DNA of 64,000 nt. Source: Planctomycetales bacterium (GTDB taxonomy: Bacteria > Planctomycetota > Planctomycetia > Isosphaerales > Isosphaeraceae). Positions 17,690 through 26,367 of this stretch are shown one piece after another. Each line of letters begins with the position of its first letter. The first letter of the stretch is position 1. Below the pieces are notes generated by a model. The model saw nothing but the letters and a program-made list of their open reading frames with translations. It had not been told where the DNA came from and made no database searches. Where the stretch lies: positions 62,001-126,000 of the forward strand of contig DAIDKV010000097.1 in NCBI GenBank assembly GCA_027449865.1. The letters are read 5' to 3'. A program made the position numbers and the translations under genes.

Positions 17690-18238
17690 ATGATCTTCGA
17701 AGAAACGCCCCTGAAAGGGGCCTATGTGATTGATCTGGAGAAGCGGGGCGACGATCGCGGGTTCTTCGCCCGCGCCTTCTGCGAGCGCGAGTTCTCGCAG
17801 CACGGACTGGTCGACCGCTTCGTCCAGGCCAATAACTCGCTCTCCGCCAAAAAGGGAACCCTTCGCGGAATGCACTATCAGCTCGCGCCGAAAGCCGAGA
17901 CCAAGATGGTGCGTTGCATCCGAGGGTCGCTCTACGACGTCATCCTCGACCTCCGGAAGGACTCGCCGACATTCGGCCAGAGCTTCGGGGCCGAGCTCTC
18001 GGCCGAGAACCGGCGGATGATGTACGTCCCGAAAGGCTTCGCCCACGGGTTCTACACCCTGAGCGACGACGCCGAGGCGCTGTATTTCGTCGACGAATTC
18101 TACGCGCCCGAACAGGAGCGAGGTGTCCGCTGGGACGACCCCCGGTTCGCGATCGCCTGGCCCGGCGAGCCGGTCGTCCTCTCCGACAAGGACCGGACCT
18201 GGCGCGACTTCGACCCAGCCTGGCACCTCGGCGTCTAG
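17690..18238 (+). CDS. rfbC: dTDP-4-dehydrorhamnose 3,5-epimerase-like cupin
   Basis: 182 residues, the usual RmlC length. RGFFARAFCEREF, the catalytic-His segment GTLRGMHYQ at about 57-65, MYVPKGFAHGF and the C-terminal EFYAPEQERGVRWDDP follow family order. RmlC epimerises C3 and C5 of dTDP-4-keto-6-deoxyglucose; relatives act on CDP-linked sugars or catalyse single epimerisations. No rmlB or rmlD is recognised in the window, although rfbA is present at 26720. With rfbF 1.1 kb downstream, a CDP-sugar substrate is equally possible. The symbol denotes the family rather than a proven substrate. Confidence 0.85.
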   Translation: MIFEETPLKGAYVIDLEKRGDDRGFFARAFCEREFSQHGLVDRFVQANNSLSAKKGTLRGMHYQLAPKAETKMVRCIRGSLYDVILDLRKDSPTFGQSFGAELSAENRRMMYVPKGFAHGFYTLSDDAEALYFVDEFYAPEQERGVRWDDPRFAIAWPGEPVVLSDKDRTWRDFDPAWHLGV

Positions 18239-18263
18239 GACCGCATCCACAAAAGGTGAACTG

Positions 18264-19208
18264 ATGAAGATTCTTTTCACAGGCGGCAGTTCGTTTACCG
18301 GGATGTGGTTCATCCGAGAGCTGACCGGGGCCGGCCACGAGGTAGTGGCCGTCTTCCGGCGGCCGGCCGCGGCGTACGACGACCCGGTTCGTCGCCGTCG
18401 GGTCGAGCTTGCGACCGAGGCGTGCCGGGCGGTCCACGGGCCCTCGTTTGGCGACGAGGCATTTTTGAAGCTTGTCGCGGAAGGAGGCTTCGAGCTGATC
18501 GCGCACCACGCCGCCGACGTGACCAACTACAAGAGCCCCGACTTCGACGCCGTTGGAGCCCTGGGGAATAACACCCGAAACCTACCGGCGGTGCTCAGGG
18601 CGCTGAAGGCCGGCGGCGGGCGGGGCGTTTTGCTCTCAGGCAGCGCGTTTGAAGGGGGCGAGGGCGCCGGCTCGCAGGGCCTGCCCCACTTCTCGCCGTA
18701 CGGGCTCTCCAAGGCGCTGACCGCCGAGGTCTTCCGCTACGAGTGCGACCGGGCCGGCGTCGGGCTGGGAAAGTTCGTGATCCCCAACCCGTTTGGACCG
18801 TACGAGGAGCCGAGATTCACCGCCTATCTGTTGAAGAACTGGCTGGCCGGGAACACGCCGAACTGCTCGAGTCCGTCCTACGTTCGCGACAACATCCACG
18901 TCTCCCTCCTGGCCGGAGCCTACGCGCGGTTCGCGGGTCGAGTGCCCTCGGAAGGGTTCGTTCGGTACAATCCCAGCGGATACGCCGAGAGCCAGGGGGC
19001 GTTCACGCTCCGCCTGGCCGAGGCGATGCGTCCCCGGCTGAGCCTTCCTTGCCCCGTTGAGTTGAAAAAGCAGGTCGACTTCCCCGAGCCAAGGGTCCGG
19101 ATCAACACCGAGCCGGCCGAGGTCGATGTCCCCGGCTGGGACGAGTCGGCAGCCTGGGACGCGATGGCCAGGTACTATCGAGAGACGCTCATAGCAATTA
19201 ACCGTTGA
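18264..19208 (+). CDS. NAD(P)-dependent epimerase/reductase (SDR)
   Basis: 314 residues from ATG 18264, 25 bp after rfbC; the open frame continues upstream through rfbC but is not coding there. The nucleotide loop GGSSFTGMW starts at residue 7, a variant of GxxGxxG, and the active-site YGLSK is at about 146-150. The C-terminal domain includes NPFGPYEEPRF and YVRDNIHVSLLAGAY, typical of sugar-nucleotide SDRs that close over the substrate. It probably performs a late reduction or epimerisation in the pathway begun by RfbF. Confidence 0.82.
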   Translation: MKILFTGGSSFTGMWFIRELTGAGHEVVAVFRRPAAAYDDPVRRRRVELATEACRAVHGPSFGDEAFLKLVAEGGFELIAHHAADVTNYKSPDFDAVGALGNNTRNLPAVLRALKAGGGRGVLLSGSAFEGGEGAGSQGLPHFSPYGLSKALTAEVFRYECDRAGVGLGKFVIPNPFGPYEEPRFTAYLLKNWLAGNTPNCSSPSYVRDNIHVSLLAGAYARFAGRVPSEGFVRYNPSGYAESQGAFTLRLAEAMRPRLSLPCPVELKKQVDFPEPRVRINTEPAEVDVPGWDESAAWDAMARYYRETLIAINR

Positions 19209-19222
19209 AACCGTTCACAAGG

Positions 19223-19376
19223 TTCGAGGCGGCGGAATGACCCGGACCGGGACGAGTGGGCTGCCCGGAGACGAGGGCCCGTAGCGACCTTGAGGTCCAC
19301 GGCGGCCGTACGCCTCGACGAATTCCCCCCCTGAAGGAGGCGTGGCGGTCACCCGCCGCGACCGAATGCCGATGAA
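19223..19376 (+). repeat. Duplicated ~150-bp leader, copy 2
   Basis: Second copy of the leader found at 15191-15343. The small frame reads MTRTGTSGLPGDEGP from ATG 19237 to TAG 19284, the same length as in copy 1. A second shared frame ends in TGA directly before AAGGAGG in both copies and differs by one 3-base insertion (GAATTCCCC against GATCCCC), which keeps it in frame. The copy ends within the first codons of rfbF (ATG 19372). Confidence 0.85.
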
Positions 19377-20148
19377 GGTCGTGATCCTGGCCGGTGGCCT
19401 CGGCACCCGATTGACCGAGGAGACCGAGACTCGCCCCAAGCCGATGGTGGAGATCGGCGGGCGGCCGATCCTCTGGCACATCATGAAGATCTACGCAAGC
19501 CACGGCTTCCGCGAGTTCGTCGTGGCGCTCGGCTACAAGGGGGACGTGATCAAGCGATACTTCCTCGACTACGCGAAGCTTCAATGCCAGAACCTGACGG
19601 TCAATCTCGGCTCCGGCGACGTGATGCGACGCGGAGGTCAACCGGAGGACTGGACCGTCCATCTGGTGGAAACCGGTCACGCGACCAACACCGGCGGCCG
19701 GCTGAAGCGGCTGGCGCCGATCCTCGGACGCGAGACGTTCATGGCGACCTACGGCGACGGCGTGGCCGACGTCGACGTCCGCTCGCTCGTGAAATTTCAC
19801 AAGGAACACGGCAAGCTGGCAACGGCGACCGCCGTCCGTCCGCCGGCCCGGTTCGGCGGTCTGGTCTTCGAGGGAGACCGCATCGCCCAGTTCACCGAAA
19901 AGCCACAGGTCGGCGAGGGATGGATCAACGGCGGCTTCTTCGTCCTGGAGCCGCAGGTGCTTGACTACATCGAGGGAGACGAAACAAGCTGGGAACGTGA
20001 GCCCATGGAACGAATTGCCTCGGAAGGCCAGCTCATGGCATTCCGCCACGGCGAGTTCTGGCAGTGCATGGACACCCTTCGCGACCTCCGACTGCTGGAA
20101 GGGCTCTGGGCCTCGGGCAAGGCGCCCTGGAAAGTCTGGGAATCCTGA
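19372..20148 (+). CDS. rfbF: Glucose-1-phosphate cytidylyltransferase
   Basis: 258 residues, the normal length. The start ATG 19372 gives the canonical MKVVILAGGLGTRL; the ATG and GTG just upstream belong to the duplicated leader. The activation loop GGLGTRLTEETETRPKPM and the following EIGGRPILWHIMKIY identify RfbF/DdhA rather than thymidylyl- or uridylyltransferases. Later blocks FMATYGDGVADVD (metal-binding Asp) and EGWINGGFFVLEP agree. The product CDP-glucose normally enters the CDP-3,6-dideoxyhexose or related pathways through a CDP-glucose 4,6-dehydratase, a role one of the upstream SDRs could fill. Confidence 0.94.
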   Translation: MKVVILAGGLGTRLTEETETRPKPMVEIGGRPILWHIMKIYASHGFREFVVALGYKGDVIKRYFLDYAKLQCQNLTVNLGSGDVMRRGGQPEDWTVHLVETGHATNTGGRLKRLAPILGRETFMATYGDGVADVDVRSLVKFHKEHGKLATATAVRPPARFGGLVFEGDRIAQFTEKPQVGEGWINGGFFVLEPQVLDYIEGDETSWEREPMERIASEGQLMAFRHGEFWQCMDTLRDLRLLEGLWASGKAPWKVWES

Positions 20149-20711
20149 GGATCGGCCCCAACTTCGGCCCTGGATTTGCTGGCTCTCCAGCGCATTTCCA
20201 CGATGGTCGCCATCAGGAGCAGGTCGGACCGGCTCCCACCATCAGGGACCTGTTCCCGCGGAAGACGATTGAATTCGGGCATGGGCCTCTTGGCACAGCC
20301 GTGAGGCCCAATCACCCCCCCTTGACGCCAATTCGCGGCACGAGACCGGCGACTGTTGCCAAAAAGCAACACAGACCACCGCGGCCGGACGGTTGATTGA
20401 CGCCCCGTTCCTGTGATGCTAAGCTGAGTCCGCGTGGAAGGGCCCGCCCGGAAGATATCGCGGAAAGGCTTTTTTCCCGCTGGAAATTCCAATCCATCGC
20501 AGGGCTCGCACACGATCTCGGGGTCGAAGCCCCACACGAATCTCAGAAAAAGACCCGACCTGGCCTGCCGAATTTTGTTGCTTTTTGAAGTGCCCTGAAA
20601 CATTACGAGCGTATTGAGCCGACCGACTCCTTGCGAACGTATCGAATCGGCGCGAGTGACTCCGAGATCAAGAGCCAGCAGCGAGAGCGTCCCACGGAGA
20701 AATTGCACCCG
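20149..20711. other. 563-bp non-coding gap between rfbF and the sugar transferase gene
   Basis: I see no convincing gene in this stretch. It includes a possible sigma-70-type promoter (TTGATT 20393-20398, 18-base spacer, TGCTAA 20417-20422) and a T-rich segment near 20465-20475. A long leader may precede the sugar-transferase gene. Confidence 0.6.
20393..20422 (+). promoter_or_regulatory. Possible sigma-70-like promoter
   Basis: TTGATT and TGCTAA separated by 18 bp, ~290 bp upstream of the sugar-phosphate transferase start. Chosen by eye only; planctomycete promoters are not well defined. Confidence 0.25.
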
Positions 20712-21428
20712 ATGAGTACGCTGTCATCCGCCCCCCTACCCCCGTTGAATCCCGATGAAGCGACCCTTCAGCAGGCGCTGCCGCGTCCTGTTGTAGGAGT
20801 GTCGATCGAGGGTCTCAGCCGATCGGCCAAGAGGGTCGTGGACGTGGTCGGGGCCGCGGCTGGGCTATTTCTACTCTGGCCGGTGATGGTCGCCATTGCC
20901 CTGGCGATCAAGTATACTTCCCGCGGCCCGATCCTGTTCCGCCAGGCCCGGCGTGGCTATCGGAACGAGATCTTCAACGTGCTCAAGTTCCGAACGATGA
21001 CGGTCGACGCCGAGCAGCGGCTGGTCGATCTGGAGAGCAGCAACGAGTCGGCTGGCGGGGTTCTCTTCAAGCTGAAGAACGACCCGAGGGTCACGCCGCT
21101 GGGCTCGTTTCTCCGCCGCTACAGCCTCGACGAGCTCCCGCAGCTCATCAACGTCCTTTTCGGGGAAATGAGCCTGGTCGGTCCTCGCCCGCTTCAGCTT
21201 CGCGATTGCGAGAAGCTCCTGGCTACCGACCCCGACGCCTACCACCGGCGGCTCCAGGTTCTCCCAGGCGTGACCGGCCCCTGGCAGGTCGGCGGCCGGA
21301 GTGAACTGGATTATTCCCGGATGGTGGACCTCGACCTCGACTACGTCGAGAACTGGTCCCTCGGCCGCGATCTGCTGATCATCCTCAAAACATTCTCCGT
21401 TGTCGTCTCCCGGACGGGCGCTTACTGA
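20712..21428 (+). CDS. Initiating sugar-phosphate transferase (bacterial sugar transferase family, PglC/WcaJ-like)
   Basis: 238 residues from ATG 20712. One hydrophobic re-entrant segment (about 40-65, VVGAAAGLFLLWPVMVAIA) is followed by the catalytic domain: KFRTMTVDAE, DPRVTPLGSFLRRYSLDELPQ with the Asp-Glu catalytic pair, and GEMSLVGPRPL. This monotopic enzyme moves a sugar 1-phosphate onto undecaprenyl phosphate, starting the glycan repeat. WcaJ/CpsE proteins have four extra N-terminal helices; this is the short form. It has its own upstream gap and ends in a strong terminator, so it is probably monocistronic. Confidence 0.93.
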   Translation: MSTLSSAPLPPLNPDEATLQQALPRPVVGVSIEGLSRSAKRVVDVVGAAAGLFLLWPVMVAIALAIKYTSRGPILFRQARRGYRNEIFNVLKFRTMTVDAEQRLVDLESSNESAGGVLFKLKNDPRVTPLGSFLRRYSLDELPQLINVLFGEMSLVGPRPLQLRDCEKLLATDPDAYHRRLQVLPGVTGPWQVGGRSELDYSRMVDLDLDYVENWSLGRDLLIILKTFSVVVSRTGAY

Positions 21429-21464
21429 TATCCAGTCTCTCCTTCGATCGAACCATCCCGAAAT

Positions 21465-21500
21465 GCAAGAAGCCGGGCCCGTGGGTCCGGCTTTTTTCTT
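21465..21500 (+). terminator. Rho-independent terminator
   Basis: AAGCCGGGCCC pairs with GGGTCCGGCTT across a 2-base loop and is followed by TTTTTT CTT, about 40 bp after the sugar-transferase stop. The outer bases AAGAA/TTCTT extend the stem. Confidence 0.9.
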
Positions 21501-21674
21501 GCGCGGAATCCCCGTCTCGAAGACCACTCCGTCGGTATCTGGGCGTGAGCAAGCGTCCTCCTGATGACAGGCACTCGGGCTCTCCGGTATGGTAGAAAGG
21601 CCCCGCGACGGGTCGCCCCGCGCGATCGATCGGATCGGGCCCCCTCAGACGGATCGAACCAAGGAGGATGAATC

Positions 21675-22613
21675 ATGACGGAGCGTGTGCTGCTGACGGG
21701 AGGAAGCGGATTCTTCGGACGCAGGATCGCCGAGGCTCTCCGGCGGCATGATTACGAGGTCGCCACCCCGGGACGCCCGGATTTCGACCTGATGGACGCC
21801 GAATCCACCCGCCAAGTCGTCAAACGGATGGCCCCCGACATCATCGTCCACTCAGCAGCCTATTACGGCGGCCTGGGAATCTGCATCGCCGAGCCGGTGC
21901 AAATCTTCTCGCGCAACGTGATCATGGGCGTGAACGTCCTGGACGCCGCCGCCGCCGCCGGCGTCAAGAAGGTTATGGCGATCGGCTCCGCCTGCTCGTA
22001 CCCGGGCGGGGTCGTCGGCGACATGAAGGAAGCCGACTTCTGGGCCGGTCCGCTGCACCCGTCGGTCGAGTCGTACGGATTCACCAAGAAGGTGCTGGAA
22101 GTCGGCCTGCGCGCCTACGGAAAGGGGTGCGGGATCGTCGGTCAGATGCCGATCGTCACCAACCTCTACGGCGAACACGACGTCTTCGGCGAATACCGCT
22201 CGCACGTGGCCGCGGCGCTCATCAAGAAGTTTGCCGACGCCGTGCAGGCGAAGGCCGAGAAGGTCGTCTGCTGGGGAACCGGAGCACCCGTCCGGGAGTT
22301 CATCTACTCAGGCGACGCCGCCGAGGCCGTTGTCCGTCTGCTCAAGAGCGGGTACACCGAACCCCTAAACGTCGGGACGGGCATCGGGACGACCATCAAG
22401 GAACTCGCCGAACTGACCGCGAAGCTGACCGGGTTCCGCGGCGAGATCGTCTGGGACACGACCAAGGCCGACGGCGTGATGCGGAAGGTGCTGGACGTCT
22501 CGAAGATGGAGAGCGTTCTCAACTGGCGCCCGCCGACAAGCCTGGAAGCCGGCCTGAAGCGAACCATCGGCTGGTACCTGGAGAACAAGGCCGAGGCCGA
22601 CGCCCGTCCGTGA
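21675..22613 (+). CDS. GDP-L-fucose synthase-like SDR epimerase/reductase
   Basis: 312 residues preceded by AAGGAGG. The nucleotide loop TGGSGFFG is at 8-15. SAAYYGGLG, GSACSYPGG (catalytic Ser region) and YGFTKK (Tyr/Lys) follow the arrangement of GDP-4-keto-6-deoxymannose epimerase-reductases, where a Cys and a His near the Ser assist epimerisation. MPIVTNLYGEHDVF is also family-like. No GDP-mannose 4,6-dehydratase is in the window, so the activated substrate remains uncertain. It is flanked by a terminator and a REP cluster and appears to be transcribed alone. Confidence 0.82.
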   Translation: MTERVLLTGGSGFFGRRIAEALRRHDYEVATPGRPDFDLMDAESTRQVVKRMAPDIIVHSAAYYGGLGICIAEPVQIFSRNVIMGVNVLDAAAAAGVKKVMAIGSACSYPGGVVGDMKEADFWAGPLHPSVESYGFTKKVLEVGLRAYGKGCGIVGQMPIVTNLYGEHDVFGEYRSHVAAALIKKFADAVQAKAEKVVCWGTGAPVREFIYSGDAAEAVVRLLKSGYTEPLNVGTGIGTTIKELAELTAKLTGFRGEIVWDTTKADGVMRKVLDVSKMESVLNWRPPTSLEAGLKRTIGWYLENKAEADARP

Positions 22614-22672
22614 GTGGGCCGCTGGACCCAATCCCGATTCGCAAAATGATCACATGTAGACATGTGGCGTCC

Positions 22673-22804
22673 CTTGTAGGAGGGAGCTCCTGCTCCCGAC
22701 CCGGACGCAGCCAGACCTGAGGCGCGGATCGCCGGCTGGAGCCGGCTCCTACATGGGGTGTCCTCGGCACAACCCTACATTCCGGATCGCCGGCTGGAGC
22801 CGGC
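22673..22804. repeat. REP-like palindrome cluster
   Basis: Three related palindromic units lie between the SDR and the sulfate-activation gene: TGTAGGAGGGAGCTCCTGCTCC near 22673 (an imperfect relative), 22726-22757 (GGATCGCCGGCTGGAGCCGG then CTCCTACATGG), and 22784-22804 (the same 21-bp core). They match the family at 5902-6175. Confidence 0.8.
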
Positions 22805-22828
22805 GTGGTGTCAGCGTGACGTTGATCG

Positions 22829-24757
22829 ATGAGGAGTCATCACGATAAACTATTAGGCCCGCGCCGGCGCGTGGCTCGCGAGTTCACGAGGCGCCCGGGA
22901 CGGACCGGTGGCCCGGCCCCGTCGGCAAACGCGCCCGCCTGCCCCGGACGATCCGATTCGACACGAGACACGAGGACGACGACGATTAGCACTTCCACCC
23001 CCCCAACATCCTCCAAAACCGGCACCGGCTCCCTGAACACCCCGTATGGCGGCAAGCTGGTCGACCTGATCGTCGGCGACGCGCGGGCCGCCGAGATGAA
23101 GGCGACCGCCAAGGACTTCGCCAGCCTCACCCTCGATGAGCGCGGGCTCTGCGACCTGGAGCTACTGGCCGTCGGCGGCTTCTCGCCCCTGAAAACGTTC
23201 CTCGGCAAGGCCGATTACAATCGGGTCGTCGCCGAGATGCGACTGGCCGACGGCACCCTCTGGCCGCTCCCCGTCACGCTCCCGGTGAAGCCGGGCGACG
23301 GCGTCGCCGAGGGGAAGCCGCTGGCCCTCCGCGACGTCTACGGCAACCTGCTCGCCTTCCTCCACGTCGAGGAGATCTATCCCTACGACAAGGAAGCCGA
23401 GGCCAGGGGCGCCTACGGCTCGGCCGACACGAAACACCCGGCGGTGGCCCACCTCCACCGACAGGCCGACCACTACGCCTCGGGCCGGCTGGAGGTCATC
23501 CGCGTCCCGCCGCATTATGACTTCGTCGAACTACGCAGAACCCCGGCCGAACTGCGCGAGCACTTCCAGGGCCTCGGCTGGAGCAAGATCGTCGCGTTCC
23601 AGACCCGGAACCCCCTGCACCGCGCCCACGAAGAGCTGACCAAGCGAGCCGCCGAGCAGATCGGCGGCGGCCTGCTGATTCACCCGGTCGTCGGCGTCAC
23701 CAAGCCGGGCGACGTCGATCATTACACCCGGGTCCGGTGCTATCGGGCCCTCGTCGATAATTACTACGAGTCGGGAAGCGTCGTTTTGAGCCTGCTCCCG
23801 CTGGCGATGCGGATGGCCGGACCGCGCGAGGTTCTGCTGCACGCGATCATCCGGCGGAACTACGGCTGCACCCACTTCATCGTCGGCCGCGACCACGCCG
23901 GACCCGGAAACGACTCGACCGGCAAGCCGTTTTACTCGCCCTATGCCGCCCAGGAATCCATGGCGACACACAAGGACGAGATCGGCATGGAGATGGTCGA
24001 CTTCAAGCAGATGGTCTACCTGCCCGACGAGGAGCGTTACTGCCCCGTCGACGCGGTCCCGCCGGGCGTGAAGACGGCCGACATCTCAGGGACGCAGGTC
24101 CGCGACAACTACCTGGCGAAGGGCTTGCAGCTTCCCGAGTGGTTCAGCCGGCCGGCGGTCGCCGAGATCCTGAACGAGACCAACCCGCCGAAGTTCCGCC
24201 AGGGACTCACGATCTGGTTCACGGGCCTCTCGGGCTCGGGCAAGAGCACAGTGGCGCACGCCCTGATCGAGCGGCTGGCCGAGTACGGGCGGAACTGCTC
24301 GCTGCTCGACGGCGACGAGATCCGGACCCACCTCTCAAAGGGGCTGGGCTTCAGCAAGGAAGACCGAGACACCAACATCCGGCGCGTCGGGTACGTGGCC
24401 GGCCTGGTCGCTCAGCACGGCGGAACGACCCTCTGCTCGGTCATCAGCCCATACCGGGCGATCCGGGACGAGGCCCGCAAGATGTCGAAGGGGAACTTCG
24501 TCGAGGTTTATTGCAGCACCCCGGTCGAGGTCTGCGAGCAGCGCGACGTGAAGGGGATGTACGCCAAGGCCCGCGCCGCGGTCGCCGAGGGGAAGCCGAT
24601 GGGCTTCACCGGTGTGGATGACCCCTACGAGCCGCCGACCAACCCGGAGGTCGCCATCGACACCGGCGCACTGGCCGTGGATCAGTGCGTCGACGCGATC
24701 GTGGCGAAGCTGCTGGAGCTGGGCTACATCCTGCCCCACGGCCACATCGTCGCCTGA
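22829..24757 (+). CDS. Bifunctional sulfate adenylyltransferase / adenylylsulfate kinase
   Basis: 642 residues from ATG 22829; the true start may be later because the first ~60 residues are low-complexity and not family-like. The ATP sulfurylase part (about 70-455) has QTRNPLHRAHEE (the HxxH nucleotide-binding motif) and VGRDHAGPG. The APS kinase part (about 465-642) has the P-loop GLSGSGKST, DGDEIRTHLSKGLGFSKEDR and SPYRAIRDEAR. It converts sulfate and ATP to APS and then PAPS. Without assimilation genes nearby and with a sulfotransferase in the same locus, supplying PAPS for glycan sulfation is the likely job. It is preceded by REP elements rather than an operon partner. Confidence 0.93.
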   Translation: MRSHHDKLLGPRRRVAREFTRRPGRTGGPAPSANAPACPGRSDSTRDTRTTTISTSTPPTSSKTGTGSLNTPYGGKLVDLIVGDARAAEMKATAKDFASLTLDERGLCDLELLAVGGFSPLKTFLGKADYNRVVAEMRLADGTLWPLPVTLPVKPGDGVAEGKPLALRDVYGNLLAFLHVEEIYPYDKEAEARGAYGSADTKHPAVAHLHRQADHYASGRLEVIRVPPHYDFVELRRTPAELREHFQGLGWSKIVAFQTRNPLHRAHEELTKRAAEQIGGGLLIHPVVGVTKPGDVDHYTRVRCYRALVDNYYESGSVVLSLLPLAMRMAGPREVLLHAIIRRNYGCTHFIVGRDHAGPGNDSTGKPFYSPYAAQESMATHKDEIGMEMVDFKQMVYLPDEERYCPVDAVPPGVKTADISGTQVRDNYLAKGLQLPEWFSRPAVAEILNETNPPKFRQGLTIWFTGLSGSGKSTVAHALIERLAEYGRNCSLLDGDEIRTHLSKGLGFSKEDRDTNIRRVGYVAGLVAQHGGTTLCSVISPYRAIRDEARKMSKGNFVEVYCSTPVEVCEQRDVKGMYAKARAAVAEGKPMGFTGVDDPYEPPTNPEVAIDTGALAVDQCVDAIVAKLLELGYILPHGHIVA

Positions 24758-24830
24758 TCGTTCGAAGCGAACGATCCTGGAATCGCACCGCGGCCCGACT
24801 GCTCCGATTTCGATCGGGGCGGCCGGGCCG
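24758..24830 (+). terminator. Terminator hairpins between convergent genes
   Basis: Right after the stop, TCGTTCG/CGAACGA form a 7-bp stem (24758-24774). A larger GC-rich stem follows, GCGGCCCG near 24788 pairing with CGGGCCGC near 24823, with an inner CTCCGA/TCGGGG stem. It lies between two convergent genes and could serve both. Confidence 0.55.
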
Positions 24831-24942
24831 CTTGCCTTTCGGGGGCTCTACTTCCCCCAAATTGTATCGTTGAGGACGCGCTCGCGGAAATCCCTCAAAA
24901 AGAGTTCGCGGGTTTGCCTGTGTCTTCCCCAGGGCCGCCGGG

Positions 24943-26367
24943 TCACGACATTCCCGGCAGAAGCTTGACGATCTTCTGCCATCGGGTCTCGCGTTCCTGC
25001 TGGATCGCGGCGATCCGCTGGTGAATCCAGGCGACGGCGTCCTGCGGGCTGGCGACGCCCGGAGCGGCCTGGTCGGGGCGAGGGTCGGTCGGCGGGGGGA
25101 CAACCGGGCGCGTCGGACCTGGCCGCGCGGACGGCGATGGCGAGGGGGCGGAGGCGGGCGCGACGGATGCCGAGGGGGTCTCGGCCGGTTTCGGCGGGGA
25201 CGCCGGTTGCGATCTTGGCGGAAGGGTCGGGATCGGTCTGGCCGGCGCGGCCGCGGGGGCTGGCCTGGCCGACGATTGGGCAAGCTCCTCCCTCAACTCC
25301 TGAAGCTCGCGCGTGAGGTCGTGCAGGCGGTCCAGTTCCTCGCGGATGACGTCCATCTGCTCGCGGTGCATCGAGCTGAACATCTGAACGAGCATGCCCA
25401 TGGCTTGCTGGAACTGGTCGAACATCTGCTGCTGCATCATGCTGAATTGATGGACCAGCGGGACCAGCGCCGATTCGGTGATCTCGGGGTGTGTTCGGCC
25501 GGAGTCGTGAACCAGCTCGACGCCGGCGGCCGAGGCGACCATCGGCGGCATCGGCATCGCTGTTGAGAAGCCGGAGAACGCGGCGATCGAGGGGACGGCC
25601 GGGGTGGGACGACGGGCCAGAGCACCCTGGACCGAGGGAGCCGACCAGCCGACCGAAGAGCCGGCCTCGGGATCCAGGCTGTCGTCGGTTGCGTGGACCC
25701 GAACGCGAATGCGGTATCGTCCGATCCCCAGGACGTCGCCCTCGACGAGCGGGCCGAAGCGGATCGGCTCGGCGTTGATGGAGAGACTTCGGCCGCCACG
25801 GAGGTCGACGACCCAGAGGCCCGTCGGGGTCCGGAGCAGGCTGGCGTGGAAGGCCGAGACGCTGGGGTCGGTCAGGCGGAACTTGCAGCCTCGGGCCGAT
25901 CCGATCAGCGAGATCACTCGATTCATCGGCCAGACCGTGCGCTCGGAGGGCCCGTTGAGGAACTCGAGGGAGACGCCGGGCAAGGTTTCGTGGGCGATCG
26001 ACCGGACGATCAGCGGAGATTCGCGGCACGGGGGCGCGGGGTCGCCGCCTTCACGACGGATCACGAACGGGCCGACCTGGAGCAACTCGCCGCCGTTGAG
26101 CCATCCCCACTTGCGCGAACCGGTCGCGTCGCAGGTGCCGGTCCGGCTTTCGAGGTCCATCCAGAAGACCCCGCCGGCGATGGCCTGCAAGTAGAGGTGA
26201 CGCCGGCTAACCTTCAGGTCGTCGAGGATCAGGTCAGCGCGGGGGTCGCGACCGAGGACGGCGAACGGCTGTGGAAGCGGCCAGGGCCGGGCCTCGCCGG
26301 GCCGGGGGCCCTCGATGGTCAGCCGGATCGGCTCGGTCAACCCACAGGCGTTGAGGAAAGATCTCAT
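24943..26367 (-). CDS. Protein with two FHA domains and a Pro-rich coiled-coil C terminus
   Basis: 474 residues. The first forkhead-associated domain (about 20-110) has FAVLGRDPRADLILDD and KVSRRHLYLQ, with the conserved Gly-Arg and Ser-Arg-x-His phosphothreonine-binding residues. A second, more divergent FHA-like domain (about 145-235) has SLIGSARGCKFRL, SVSAFHASLL and WVVDLRGGRSLSINAEPI. A coiled coil (FSMMQQQMFDQFQQAMGMLV through about 350) and a Pro/Ala/Ser-rich tail follow. It likely docks on phosphorylated Ser/Thr-kinase targets, a signalling style abundant in planctomycetes. It is divergent from rfbA and may link phospho-signalling to glycan production. Confidence 0.85.
   Translation of the reverse strand: MRSFLNACGLTEPIRLTIEGPRPGEARPWPLPQPFAVLGRDPRADLILDDLKVSRRHLYLQAIAGGVFWMDLESRTGTCDATGSRKWGWLNGGELLQVGPFVIRREGGDPAPPCRESPLIVRSIAHETLPGVSLEFLNGPSERTVWPMNRVISLIGSARGCKFRLTDPSVSAFHASLLRTPTGLWVVDLRGGRSLSINAEPIRFGPLVEGDVLGIGRYRIRVRVHATDDSLDPEAGSSVGWSAPSVQGALARRPTPAVPSIAAFSGFSTAMPMPPMVASAAGVELVHDSGRTHPEITESALVPLVHQFSMMQQQMFDQFQQAMGMLVQMFSSMHREQMDVIREELDRLHDLTRELQELREELAQSSARPAPAAAPARPIPTLPPRSQPASPPKPAETPSASVAPASAPSPSPSARPGPTRPVVPPPTDPRPDQAAPGVASPQDAVAWIHQRIAAIQQERETRWQKIVKLLPGMS

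Noticed and set aside
22829-23010. First ~60 codons of the sulfate-activation gene as a real domain
   Set aside because: Low-complexity, Arg/Thr/Pro-rich and unlike any ATP sulfurylase N terminus; probably upstream non-coding sequence or an unstructured extension.
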